A DNA stretch of 64,000 nt from Phaeobacter sp. G2 (GCA_025163595.1 CP104100.1:1302001-1366000), one strand, 5' to 3'. Counted from the first letter of the stretch, positions 16,725-26,175 are shown. Numbers and translations are program-made. The notes: a model not told the origin generated them from the letters alone.

Positions 16725-18073
16725 TCCGCGGCTCGCGAATAGGGCGCCTGTAGATCGGCGTCCTTGGGGGTTGGCTGTGGTGCCTGTGGATCACTGGCCA
16801 GCCGGGGCTTCAGCGCCGCGGCCAGGGTGCTCACGTTGGGCACCAGCACCATGCTGTCATGGTCCCCGGGCACTTCGATCACTTCCAGTCTGGGCACCCA
16901 GCTGGTCCAGTCGTTGTCGGCAAAGACATATTCCCGCTCGCAGCTGACCCAATTGCCGCCCGAGACCTGCCAATGGCGGTCCAGTGGCGGGCGCAGCAGT
17001 GTGAGCGGGCCGTTCCAGGGCTGCAGCGCGTAGTTTTCGACCGAGTGCCGGAAGGCCAGCTCGATCTTGCGGTTGTTGAAAGCGGGCGCCTGACCGGTTT
17101 CTGCCGGGGCCTGGCGGCGTTTGCTCAGCTCCCACAGGATGCGGTTTTTGGCCCATTCCAGCAAATAGCCCGCGCCTTTGCGGCGTAGCTCCTGCAATTT
17201 GATCAGCGCCTTGTCGACAGGTTTCAGGCTGGGGCGCACTGGTAGGGGCGTGTCGAGCAACACCAGCGCCGCCGTTTCTTCGCCGGCTGCCTGCAATTGC
17301 TGGGCCATTTCATAGGCGGTGATGCCACCACCCGAAAAGCCGCCCAGCAGATAGGGCCCCTGAGGTTGGATCTGCCTGATCTCGGCCAGGTAATCGGTGG
17401 CCGCTGCAGCAATGCTGGTATGCGGGGCCTCCTCGCCGATCAATCCACGGGCCTGGAGGCCGTAAACCGGGCGCTCGCCGCCCAGTTCCAGCGCCAGATG
17501 GCGCAGGTTCAACACATTGCCAAACATCCCGGCCACCACAAAGAACGGCGCGGCACCGGTGCCGGACCCGGGGTGCAGCATCACCAGATGGGAATGGGCC
17601 GCCGCCGTGTTCTGAGCGGTCTCCTGGTCGGTCTCTTGGCCGGTCTGGGTCGCGGCATCGCCCTGTGCGGCAGCTCCCTGTCCCGCACCTGCGCCGCGCG
17701 CCATCAACAGATCGGCCAGGGCGGCAACGCTGGGGGCCTCAAACAGGGTCGACAGGGGCAGGTCCACATCATAGTGGCGTTTGATCTGCGCAAAGAGCCG
17801 CACCGCGATCAGCGAATGGCCACCCAGTTCAAAGAAGCTGTCCGCCACCCCAACCTGCGTAACGCCGAGCAGGCTTTGGAACAGCGCTGCCAGGTGCTCT
17901 TGCACCGGGGTGGAGGGCGCCACATAGTCTGTATCCAGCTGGGGGCGCTCAAAGCTCTGGCTCTCATCGGCCACGGCCTCTGCACGGCTTTGCGCTGTCT
18001 GTTCAATCAATGACGGCAGATCCAGCGAAGAGACCACAATTTGCGCGCGGTTTGTCGCGAGCGCGCGCACCAT
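16721..18073 (-). CDS. ACP-thioesterase segment of the PKS, separated by an amber codon
   Basis: Residues 1-25 (MVRALATNRAQIVVSSLDLPSLI) are the usual tail that follows PKS processing domains, not a natural protein start. Next come a carrier domain (LGGHSL, S87) and an alpha/beta-hydrolase thioesterase (about 165-420) with GGFSGGG (S247) and the late histidine in PGDHDSM. The reading frame is the same as the PKS upstream; between them are only the amber codon at 18122-18124 and about 16 sense codons that read like ordinary PKS sequence (LSNGIRAAEGPEA). The ribosome binding site before ATG 18073 is poor. It is therefore best seen as the C-terminal part of one PKS gene. If translated alone it would act as a stand-alone ACP-TE. 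It overlaps the GT2 gene by 4 bases. Confidence 0.85.
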   Translation of the reverse strand: MVRALATNRAQIVVSSLDLPSLIEQTAQSRAEAVADESQSFERPQLDTDYVAPSTPVQEHLAALFQSLLGVTQVGVADSFFELGGHSLIAVRLFAQIKRHYDVDLPLSTLFEAPSVAALADLLMARGAGAGQGAAAQGDAATQTGQETDQETAQNTAAAHSHLVMLHPGSGTGAAPFFVVAGMFGNVLNLRHLALELGGERPVYGLQARGLIGEEAPHTSIAAAATDYLAEIRQIQPQGPYLLGGFSGGGITAYEMAQQLQAAGEETAALVLLDTPLPVRPSLKPVDKALIKLQELRRKGAGYLLEWAKNRILWELSKRRQAPAETGQAPAFNNRKIELAFRHSVENYALQPWNGPLTLLRPPLDRHWQVSGGNWVSCEREYVFADNDWTSWVPRLEVIEVPGDHDSMVLVPNVSTLAAALKPRLASDPQAPQPTPKDADLQAPYSRAAE

Positions 18074-18121
18074 CGCCTCTGGGCCCTCGGCCGCGCGGAT
18101 GCCATTGGACAGGTTCAGCTG

Positions 18122-18124
18122 CTA
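18122..18124 (-). other. In-frame amber codon splitting the PKS gene
   Basis: On the minus strand the frame reads SEDERR, TAG, then QLNLSNGIRAAEGPEAMVRALA with no frame change. The frame distance between the two start codons (23284 and 18073) is 5211 bases, divisible by 3. The sequence on both sides is conserved PKS-type, so one base change, for example CAG to TAG, would explain it. A sequencing error is possible. Confidence 0.9.
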
Positions 18125-21100
18125 CCGGCGTTCGTCTTCCGACAGAGGCTGCGGCGCGGCACTGGCCACAAGGCCCAGGGCCTCGGCGCTGTGGTCGGCA
18201 TTGGTCTGGGGCGGCGTGGCTTCAAAGCCTCCGGCAAGCCGGGTCATCTGGAAATCTGTAATCTCAACCAGCACCCGACCCTCAGTGTCGGTGAGGGTAA
18301 CATCAAAAGCTGCGCTGTCGCTGGTGGCGCCAGACCGCAGGCGCATATGGCTGCAAATCTCTGTGGTCAAAGGCGCCCGCACCAGGATGCTGCGATAGCC
18401 CAGCGGCACCCAAAGATTGCGGCCCTCATAGCCCGGCGCCAGGGAGATGGCCCAGCCGGTGGCCAGATCCATCAAACCGGGGTGCAGCAGGCAGTTATCA
18501 TCCTGCGCCGCCGGGGGCAGGCGCAGATGGGCCAGGCCTTCTGTCGGGGCTTCAGCGGGGCCAAAGGCGGTCTGTTGCAGCACCTGCCAGCGGGGACCAA
18601 AATCCAGATGTGCCTCTTGCGGGGAATGCAGCGGCCTGTCGGCTGTGGCGTGCGCCACCTGCGGGCAGCGGGCCTGGATGGCGGCGAGATCCAGCGATGG
18701 CGGCTGCTTGCTGTCGGGGTGTTTGCAGTCGGGCAGCAGGGTGATTTTGGCCTCGGCGTTGAGCGCATAGCCCCCCGCAGAAAGGGCGCTGTGGGTGGCA
18801 AAATCATAGCCCGTATCCTGCGCCTGCAGCCGTAAAATCACCGCGCGCGGGGTCGGTTCCGCAACCACCAGGGGCCGCAAAAAGGTGAGGTCCCTGATCT
18901 CAAACGGCGCTTGCAGGTCCTGTGCCGCCAGCGCCTCGGCAATCCATTCGATATAGCCGGTGCCGGGTACCAGCGCGGTGCCGCCTTTGGTGCGGTGCTC
19001 ATTCAACATCCAGGACCGGTTTGCGTCCAGCTGGCTGGCAAAGATCGGATTGCCAAAAGCCTCAAAGCCCACTTCATCCAGCAGGGGCTGGGCGCAGCTT
19101 TGGCGCTCAGATGGGGCGGTGCCGCCCTGACGCGCGGCCATGGCTTCGGCGGCCATGCCAGTATCGGCCCAGACGCCCCAGTCAATGGCGACAACGCGGG
19201 TTTGACCGCCCTGGCGATGGGCGGCATAGGCGTTGAGATATTCATTGGCGGCGACATAGTCGATTTGCCCGGCGGGCCGGGTGACCGTCGAGGAGGAGGA
19301 AAACAGCAGCATCAGGTCAAGGCTGCCGTCGGGGAACAGATCGTCGAGCACCCGCAGGCCGGTGACCTTGGGGGCCAGAACCCGGGCGATCTGCGCCTCT
19401 GATTTGGCCAGGATCGGGCCGTCGTCGATGACGCCAGCGCCATGGATCACCCCGTTGAGGTGGCCAAATTCGGTCTCGATTTTGCGCAGGGCGCTGCGCA
19501 TTTCGGCGCTGTTGCAGATGTCCGCGGTCAGGGGCTGCACGGCGCCTGAGCCGATGTCTTCCAGCTGTTGCACGGCGCGGATGCGTTGGGCGATGCGATT
19601 GGCGGGGCTGTGGCTGGCCAGATAGCGCGGCCAGTCGGCGCGCGGCGGCAGGCCCTGACGCGAAACCAGCGCCACCTTGGCATCATAGTGACGCATGAGA
19701 TGCGCCGCCGTGGCCAGGCCGATGCCGCCAAAACCGCCGGTGATCAGATAGCTGCCGCCCGATTTGAACCCGGCCAGATCCGCTGTTGGCGCGTCTGGGA
19801 CCTCGGGCAGGGGTTGGCTGCGCCAGCTTTTTTCAAACCGTTTGTCACCGCGCCAGATACTCACGGTATTGGCGGGGTCGGCCATCAGCTCTTGCAGCAG
19901 GCGCGGGGTCAGATCTGTGGGCAGGGCACCGCGCAAAGTGGCGATAAGTCCGGGCTGGGCGGGCAGTTCGATATCCACCGTCGCGCAGGTGATCCCGGGG
20001 AATTCCCGTGGGATCACCCCGGCGGGGCCGGCAATCATCGACTTTTCCGGGTAGGGCAGGGGTTCAGCACCGAGCTGCGCCGCGCCCGTGGTAAAGACGT
20101 TCAGATGGACGGGGTGATCCAGATCCAGGCCGCCCAGCTCTTGTGCCAGGGCAGTGACAGAGGCAAACCCCATTTCGAGGTTGCGGTCAAAGACGGAGGA
20201 GCCGGGACGAACCTGTTCGTCCTCGCCGGTGACCAGCCAAAAATGGGCGATGCGATGGGGCAGGGCATCGGCCTCTGCCAGGTCGGCAAGCAGGGCGCCA
20301 TAACCGAACCTGCCCTGTTCGGGGGGCAGGATATATTCGTCGGGGGCAAGCCGTGCATAGGTGTCGCCGGGGCGCACCAGGCTAACGCGATGACCGGCAG
20401 CGCGCAGTCGGGTGGCAGTCGCAGTGGCCACCCCGCAGTCATCGGCAAAGATCAGCCAGGTCTGCGGTGTTTCGCCCAGGTCTGTGTCCACATCCAGGGC
20501 GCAATCGGCCAGCCGGGGACGCCAGACGGGGCGGTAGCCCCAGTCGCTGATCGCGTCATGGCGCCGGGGCGGTGCTGCGTCTTCCTGCTGCTGTTGCGTG
20601 CCCGGCGCGATGAAATAGCGGCTTCTTTGGAACTGGTAGGTGGGCAGCGGCAGGCGGTGGCGCTTGGCCTCGCCCCAGATCTGATCCCAGTCGGCCTCAA
20701 CCCCGCAGGCCCAGAGCCGACCAATGACGCCAAAGAAGTAGGCGTCATCCATGATCTCTTGCTCCGGGTGGCGCAGGGCGCTGAGCACCTGTCCGGGCTG
20801 CACAGTGGGGGACATCTGGGTCAGGGCGCTCAGCGCCTTGCCGGGGCCGACCTCCAGGAACACCCGCCCGGGTGTGGCGGCAAGGGTGGTGATACAATCG
20901 GCAAACCGCACCGTATTGCGCAGTTGGCCAACCCAGTAATCGGGGTCCATGGCCTGTTCAGCCGTCAGCGGCTGACCGGTCCGGTTGGATATCACCGGGA
21001 TCTGTGGCGCCGCCAGGGACAACCCGGCGAGGAAGGCGCGATATTCTGCCAGGATACCGTCGAGCATCCGTGAATGCGCCGCGATATCAATCTGGATGCG

Positions 21101-23284
21101 TTGGAAATCCACCTCACGCGCAGCGAGCTGTGCGGCCAGGGCGTCCAGCGCCTGTTGCGGCCCGGAGACGGCGGTGAGGTTGGGCGCATTGACGCTGGCA
21201 ATATCGAGATCATCGCCGATCAGCGCCTCTACCTCGGCCAGCGGTAGGGCAATCGACAACATGCCGCCCGCAGGCACCTGGTCAAACAGCCGTCCGCGCA
21301 GCAGCACCAGATCAATGCAGTCCTCAAAGGAGATCACCCCGGCGAGACAGGCGGCGGTGTTTTCCCCCATGGAATGGCCCACCATGGCAGCCGGGCGAAT
21401 GCCCCAGCTGATCCAGAGCTGCGCCAGCGCATATTCAATGATCATAATCAGCGGCAATTGCGCCGAGGGCCGTTGCAGCTGGGCATTGGCAGCGCCTTCA
21501 TCGCCGGGGTTCGGCAGCCACAGGGCGCGAATGTCGTGGTCGAGCTGGGGCTGTAGATGATCCAGCCCCCGGTCCATCCAATCGGCAAAGACCGGCTCGG
21601 TCTCGTAGAGATCCCGCGCCATGCCAGCATATTGCGCCCCACCGCCAGGGAAGGAAAACACCACCTCGGGGGCGTCCCCCAGTTGATCATGGTCAAAAAC
21701 CTGACGCGGATCGTCCGCCCGCAGCAGTGCGGCGGCTTGGGTCGCGGTTTCCGCAACCAGTACCCGGCGTTTGCTAAACCCCCGTCGTCCCTGTTTCAGG
21801 GTATAGGCCACATCGGCCAGATCGAGCTCCGGGTTGGCCTCCAGATAATCGGCCAGGGCAGCGGCATTGGCGTTGAGCGCCGCCTTGGACTGCCCCGAAA
21901 GACAGAGCACATGGAAGGGGAAATCGCTTTCCTCGGAGGGCGCGCGTGCAGGGGCTTCTTCCAGAATGGCATGGGCATTTGTGCCCCCAACGCCAAGCGC
22001 GTTGATCCCGGCACGGCGCGGCCCGCTGTGCGAGGTCCAGGGCGTCAGGCGGTCATTGACCTTGAAGGGGGAGCTGGCAAAATCAATGGCTGGATTAGGC
22101 GCCTCATAACCCAGCGAGGGCGGGATCTGCTGATGCTTCAATCCCAGCGCGGTTTTCACCAGCCCGGCGATGCCGGCGGCGGTGTCCAAGTGACCGATAT
22201 TGGTTTTGACCGAGCCAATGCGGCAGTAGCCTTCGGCCTCGGTGCTGTCACGAAAGGCCTCGGTCAGGGCCGAGACCTCGATCGGATCGCCCAGATAGGT
22301 GCCGGTGCCGTGGCATTCCACGTAATCAATTGTTTCGGCTGAAATATCCGCTGCGTCCAACGCCTGGCGGATGGCGCTGGCCTGGCCCCCAACCGAGGGC
22401 GCCAGATAGCCGGCCTTGTCGGCGCCGTCGTTGTTGATGGCGCTGGCCTTGATCACCGCCCAGATGTGATCGCCGTCGGCCTGGGCATCCTCAAGCCGAC
22501 GCAGGGCAACGGCGCCCGCACCAGACCCAAAGACAGTGCCCTGGGCGCGGTGGTCAAAGGCATGGCAATGGCCATCGGGCGACAGGATTTCGTTCTCTTT
22601 ATAAAGGTAGCCGCGCCCCTGGGGCATATCTATGGTGACACCACCGGCCAGCGCCATGCCACATTCGCCGGCCCGCAGCGCCTTGCAGGCGTAATGCACC
22701 GCCACCAACGAGGTGGAACAGGCGGTCTGGACATTGACCGAAGGCCCTTTGAGATCAAAGATATGGCTGACGCGGGTGGTGAGAAAGTCCTTGTCGTTGC
22801 CGGTATGGCGCAGCAGGAACATGCCCACGTCATCCACCAGACCAGGGTTGGAGCAGATGTTGAAATAGAAATAGCTGCCCATGCCACAGCCGCCATAGAC
22901 GCCGATGGGCTCCGACAGGCTTTCGGGCGGGTGGGCGGCGTTTTCCATGGCGCCCCAGGCGACCTCAAGAAACTTGCGGTGTTGCGGGTCGAGAATGGCC
23001 GCCTCTTTGGGGCTGAAGCCAAAGAATTCGGCATCAAAATCGGCAAAGCCCTCCAGCAGGGCGGCATGGGGCACATAGTTTGGATCGGCCAGGGTGGCGG
23101 CGGACACACCCGCCTCGAGCAGGGCATCGCGGTCCAGCGGCACAATGGATTCAATGCCATCACGCAGGTTGTTCCAATAGGTCTGCACGCCCTCGGCGCC
23201 GGGAACATTGACCGACATGCCGACAATGGCGATATCGCCGCTGTATTGCGGCGCGCCTGAGCTATGATCTGCTGTCTTTACCAC
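18122..23284 (-). CDS. Type I polyketide synthase, KS-AT-KR-DH
   Basis: A 1720-residue megasynthase, first gene of the minus-strand operon, with a GTG start preceded by AGAGG. The ketosynthase (14-440) has the triad C189, H325 and H365. The acyltransferase (about 540-840) has GHSMGE with S638 and H737 in a non-standard AAHS context, so malonyl or methylmalonyl choice is unclear. A structural and catalytic ketoreductase (920-1380) has the NADPH loop TGGFGGIG (1182-1189), S1329-S1331 and Y1343/N1347. A dehydratase follows (1420-1680) with H1430 and D1606. KR before DH is not the usual order. There is no enoyl reductase. The carrier and thioesterase are missing because of the amber stop and lie directly downstream in frame. 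It would add one acetate-type unit per cycle and leave it reduced to the alkene level. Confidence 0.93.
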   Translation of the reverse strand: MVKTADHSSGAPQYSGDIAIVGMSVNVPGAEGVQTYWNNLRDGIESIVPLDRDALLEAGVSAATLADPNYVPHAALLEGFADFDAEFFGFSPKEAAILDPQHRKFLEVAWGAMENAAHPPESLSEPIGVYGGCGMGSYFYFNICSNPGLVDDVGMFLLRHTGNDKDFLTTRVSHIFDLKGPSVNVQTACSTSLVAVHYACKALRAGECGMALAGGVTIDMPQGRGYLYKENEILSPDGHCHAFDHRAQGTVFGSGAGAVALRRLEDAQADGDHIWAVIKASAINNDGADKAGYLAPSVGGQASAIRQALDAADISAETIDYVECHGTGTYLGDPIEVSALTEAFRDSTEAEGYCRIGSVKTNIGHLDTAAGIAGLVKTALGLKHQQIPPSLGYEAPNPAIDFASSPFKVNDRLTPWTSHSGPRRAGINALGVGGTNAHAILEEAPARAPSEESDFPFHVLCLSGQSKAALNANAAALADYLEANPELDLADVAYTLKQGRRGFSKRRVLVAETATQAAALLRADDPRQVFDHDQLGDAPEVVFSFPGGGAQYAGMARDLYETEPVFADWMDRGLDHLQPQLDHDIRALWLPNPGDEGAANAQLQRPSAQLPLIMIIEYALAQLWISWGIRPAAMVGHSMGENTAACLAGVISFEDCIDLVLLRGRLFDQVPAGGMLSIALPLAEVEALIGDDLDIASVNAPNLTAVSGPQQALDALAAQLAAREVDFQRIQIDIAAHSRMLDGILAEYRAFLAGLSLAAPQIPVISNRTGQPLTAEQAMDPDYWVGQLRNTVRFADCITTLAATPGRVFLEVGPGKALSALTQMSPTVQPGQVLSALRHPEQEIMDDAYFFGVIGRLWACGVEADWDQIWGEAKRHRLPLPTYQFQRSRYFIAPGTQQQQEDAAPPRRHDAISDWGYRPVWRPRLADCALDVDTDLGETPQTWLIFADDCGVATATATRLRAAGHRVSLVRPGDTYARLAPDEYILPPEQGRFGYGALLADLAEADALPHRIAHFWLVTGEDEQVRPGSSVFDRNLEMGFASVTALAQELGGLDLDHPVHLNVFTTGAAQLGAEPLPYPEKSMIAGPAGVIPREFPGITCATVDIELPAQPGLIATLRGALPTDLTPRLLQELMADPANTVSIWRGDKRFEKSWRSQPLPEVPDAPTADLAGFKSGGSYLITGGFGGIGLATAAHLMRHYDAKVALVSRQGLPPRADWPRYLASHSPANRIAQRIRAVQQLEDIGSGAVQPLTADICNSAEMRSALRKIETEFGHLNGVIHGAGVIDDGPILAKSEAQIARVLAPKVTGLRVLDDLFPDGSLDLMLLFSSSSTVTRPAGQIDYVAANEYLNAYAAHRQGGQTRVVAIDWGVWADTGMAAEAMAARQGGTAPSERQSCAQPLLDEVGFEAFGNPIFASQLDANRSWMLNEHRTKGGTALVPGTGYIEWIAEALAAQDLQAPFEIRDLTFLRPLVVAEPTPRAVILRLQAQDTGYDFATHSALSAGGYALNAEAKITLLPDCKHPDSKQPPSLDLAAIQARCPQVAHATADRPLHSPQEAHLDFGPRWQVLQQTAFGPAEAPTEGLAHLRLPPAAQDDNCLLHPGLMDLATGWAISLAPGYEGRNLWVPLGYRSILVRAPLTTEICSHMRLRSGATSDSAAFDVTLTDTEGRVLVEITDFQMTRLAGGFEATPPQTNADHSAEALGLVASAAPQPLSEDERR

Positions 23285-23556
23285 GACAAACTTTGACCTC
23301 TACATTTGGCAAACTTGGGATGCCTCTCCTGCCTGCAATCCCTGCCATGCCAATGGGCAGAGTCCGGTGCCCCAGGAGAGGCAAATATCTGATGGGTCGG
23401 TCCGGGCGCACGCGGTGGGCAGTTCGGCGGCTGGGGCCAGCTGATCTGCCTGCGGTTACGATTCCTTGTTACCCAAGGCGAAATTGGTGCATCACTGCGG
23501 CAAAGCTGTGAAAGCTTGGTGTTGAAAACGGGTATTAAAGCGAAAACAATAAGGCA

Positions 23557-25020
23557 TTATATATGCTTGCGTGCTCCGGGGGGAAGGGGTTGCGGCATCA
23601 AGACCTGCCTGCCTGCAAACAGGGCACGGGGTTTTTCAAACAGCCCCGGGTAGCGCAACCGTTCGGCATAGCCCAGAACCGATCCGGCACAGAGCCAGGT
23701 CATCGGCACCAGAGTATCATTGAGCATCATATCCACCATGGTGGCGGCAAGGATCAGCGCGATTGGCGTGGCATAGGGGGAGATCTGCTGGCGGCGGCGG
23801 CGGTGGATCTCGATCCCGAGCAACAGTATGGAAAGCGAGAGCAATCCCATCTCGGCCAGATAGCCCAGCCAGCCCAATGTGCCAAAGAGCAGGATCCAAT
23901 GGCCGTCCGGGATCGAGACAATGGCACCGGTTTCCAGCTCGCGCACCAGATTGCGGCCCCAGCCGCCCCAGCCGAACCAGGGCTTTTCAGCGGCGCGCTG
24001 TAGCAACATTGCTTCATTATCAAAGCGATAGCCCAGTGATTGCGCCCGCTCGGGGCTGATGGCCTCGGCCTGGGCCAGGATGGCCTCGGTGGGAATGACC
24101 CCGAGGTTGCGCAGCATGGGGTAGGTGATGGCCAGGGCCGCCAAAGTGATGGCGACACGGATTTGCCAGCGCGGCGAGGCCAGCGCCACCAGCGGCACAA
24201 AGCTGAGCCCATAGGCCAGCGAGGCAAAGCTTTTGCACAGATACAACACGAAGAACAAATAGGCCGCAGCGATGGCGAGCCGTAGGCGGTCCCGCCCCTT
24301 CGCAGCGTGGGCCAGGGACACGGCGGCCAGCACTGCGGAAAACATAAATAGGGCCAGCCATAGGGAATGGGGCATAAAGACGATAGGGCGAAAGCCGCCC
24401 TGGCGCATGGTTTGCGCAAAATCATGCTGAAAGAAGCCATAGACCATAATGTTGATCTGCGGGCTGAGACGGATTTCGATCAGCGACGGGATCGAATAGG
24501 CCAGTCCGGCGATGCAAAGGGCGAGCAACAGCTCTTTTTGTCCTTCTGGCGAGGACAGATAGCGCCGCGCCAGCAAGAAGGGCATCAGGATGATCACCTG
24601 GTTGATCATCACCGATCCAAGATCCCGCCATCTGAGCCCTGGCAGCATATCGGTGATAAAGACAATGGGGTCGGCATCTGCCAGCACTTCAAAGATCACC
24701 GGATCGCCATTGGTCATCACCGTGGGAATCACCGCAAATGCAAACAACAGGGTCAGCAATTTCGCCAAGGGGTGCCGGGGCAGGAGCGGTACTTTTTTAC
24801 CCATCATCCCGATGCACAGGACAAAAGCCATGATCGAGGGAATGGTGAACTTATCCATATCCGGCACCAGCGGCAGGTCGAACTCGGCCACGGGGGGCAG
24901 CAGCAGGTAGCCCGCCAGAATGCACCACAAAATGGCCCGTTCCAGCGGCAAGCGCCGGAACAGCACCAGGCTGACCACAGGCCAGAGCAGCAGCATCAAT
25001 GAGGCAAGTGCATTAGGCAT
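23557..25020 (-). CDS. O-antigen ligase/polymerase-like membrane protein
   Basis: A 487-residue integral inner-membrane protein with about 10-12 hydrophobic segments and one long soluble loop (about 300-370) containing RAQSLGYRFDNEAMLLQRAAEKPWFGWGGWG. The ...PWFGWG.G.G pattern in the big periplasmic loop is typical of Wzy polymerases and O-antigen ligases. It would polymerise repeat units or transfer the glycan to its anchor in the periplasm. It lies between the PKS operon and the WecG-like gene, on the same strand as the PKS but 272 bases upstream of it. That gap shows no clear promoter or terminator. Polymerase versus ligase cannot be settled from sequence. Confidence 0.82.
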   Translation of the reverse strand: MPNALASLMLLLWPVVSLVLFRRLPLERAILWCILAGYLLLPPVAEFDLPLVPDMDKFTIPSIMAFVLCIGMMGKKVPLLPRHPLAKLLTLLFAFAVIPTVMTNGDPVIFEVLADADPIVFITDMLPGLRWRDLGSVMINQVIILMPFLLARRYLSSPEGQKELLLALCIAGLAYSIPSLIEIRLSPQINIMVYGFFQHDFAQTMRQGGFRPIVFMPHSLWLALFMFSAVLAAVSLAHAAKGRDRLRLAIAAAYLFFVLYLCKSFASLAYGLSFVPLVALASPRWQIRVAITLAALAITYPMLRNLGVIPTEAILAQAEAISPERAQSLGYRFDNEAMLLQRAAEKPWFGWGGWGRNLVRELETGAIVSIPDGHWILLFGTLGWLGYLAEMGLLSLSILLLGIEIHRRRRQQISPYATPIALILAATMVDMMLNDTLVPMTWLCAGSVLGYAERLRYPGLFEKPRALFAGRQVLMPQPLPPGARKHI

Positions 25021-25163
25021 GAGATGGATCTAGTCTCCAATTGCGGCAGGGCGATGGGCATTTGGTGGCCGCAGCGGGGCGGGGTAAGGAGAGTGTGGTC
25101 GAAATTGTTACCCATACAGCGACCAGAACTGGTGATCTGGACTGGCCCCCCCTTTGCCGCAAG

Positions 25164-25183
25164 GTACATCCCATCAGATGTAC
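25164..25183. promoter_or_regulatory. Inverted repeat in divergent promoter region
   Basis: GTACATC at 25164-25170 and GATGTAC at 25177-25183 form perfect seven-base arms with six bases between. It lies in the 254-base gap between the divergent ligase-like and WecG-like genes. It looks like an operator for a dimeric regulator of the polysaccharide genes; no protein is assigned. A weaker pair, ACCAG-AA-CTGGT, lies at 25122-25133. Confidence 0.4.
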
Positions 25184-25274
25184 AACGGCCTCGGCGCGGT
25201 GTCGCGGGAAATTCCGCGCATATTATAGCCAAAGGGATAAATGAGGGGGCGCAAACGGCTATATTCAGCCGGTT

Positions 25275-26132
25275 ATGTTAGAGTGGCTTGAGCCACGGTC
25301 TTTTGCGGGGTATTTGCGCAGCGCTGCTTGGAAATTGGCGGATCTCGGTTTTTGGGGTCAGCGTAGGAGTGAACAGGTGTTTTTTGAGTTTCAAGGCCAG
25401 CGTATCACGGTGAATTTGCCCACCCGGGCCGCCTTGGAGAGCGAAGTTTTGCGGCGCTTTTCGGCGGGCGAAGGCTTTGCCCTGGCAACCGTGAACCTGG
25501 ATCATCTGGTTAAGCTGGCTGACTCGCCAGAGTTTCTGCAAGCCTACGCCGGACAGGATTTGGTGGTGGCAGACGGGCGGCCCATTGTCTGGCTTTCGCA
25601 GTTGGCCAAACGCCCGGTTGAACTGATGCCGGGGTCTGATCTGGTTCTGCCGCTTTGCCGTCTGGCCGCTGCAGCCGGGGTGCCGGTGGCCTTGGTTGGC
25701 AGTACCGAGGTGGCACTGCGCGATGCCAAGGCACATCTGGAGGCAGAGGTGCCGGGGCTGGATCTGGCCTGGTGCCATGCGCCCTCGGGGGTTTTTGACC
25801 CACAGAGCGATGAAGCCGGTAAAATACTCGAAAACCTGAACAGCAAGGGCATTCGCCTGTGTTTTCTGGCCCTGGGCGCGCCCAAGCAGGAACGCCTGGC
25901 CCATCGCGGCCGCAGCGCGGCGCCGCTGGTTGGCTTTGCCTCGATTGGGGCGGGGCTGGATTTTCTGGGTGGTCATCAGACACGGGCGCCGCTTTGGGTG
26001 CGCAAGATTGCCATGGAATGGCTGTGGCGCGCCTTGAGCAGCCCAGGCCGGATGGTGCCACGCTATGCCAAGTGTTTTGCCATTCTGCCCGGTCAGATCT
26101 GGCAGGCCCTGCGCAACCGGCCCAAACTGTAG
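25275..26132 (+). CDS. WecG/TagA/CpsF-family glycosyltransferase
   Basis: These enzymes (GT26) transfer a sugar such as N-acetylmannosamine or its uronic acid from a UDP sugar to a lipid-linked acceptor. The 285-residue protein has TVNLDHL (N74, D76), the LVVADGRPIVW strand with candidate catalytic D100, and GAPKQE with GVGA-type sequence near 205 (SIGAGLDFLGGHQTRAPLWVRK). The C-terminal amphipathic region rich in Arg and Trp probably sits on the membrane. About 35 residues precede the family core, so a later start is possible, but ATG 25275 is the first in frame. It belongs to the same polysaccharide locus and ends at the second hairpin repeat. Confidence 0.88.
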   Translation: MLEWLEPRSFAGYLRSAAWKLADLGFWGQRRSEQVFFEFQGQRITVNLPTRAALESEVLRRFSAGEGFALATVNLDHLVKLADSPEFLQAYAGQDLVVADGRPIVWLSQLAKRPVELMPGSDLVLPLCRLAAAAGVPVALVGSTEVALRDAKAHLEAEVPGLDLAWCHAPSGVFDPQSDEAGKILENLNSKGIRLCFLALGAPKQERLAHRGRSAAPLVGFASIGAGLDFLGGHQTRAPLWVRKIAMEWLWRALSSPGRMVPRYAKCFAILPGQIWQALRNRPKL

Positions 26133-26175
26133 TCTCCTCTATTCGCATAAATAGAACCGGGCTGGGACCCGGCAA

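Noticed and set aside
23556..23561. TATAAT on the minus strand upstream of the PKS
   Set aside because: It overlaps the stop codon of the ligase-like gene and no -35 box stands 16-18 bases upstream; not reported as a promoter.
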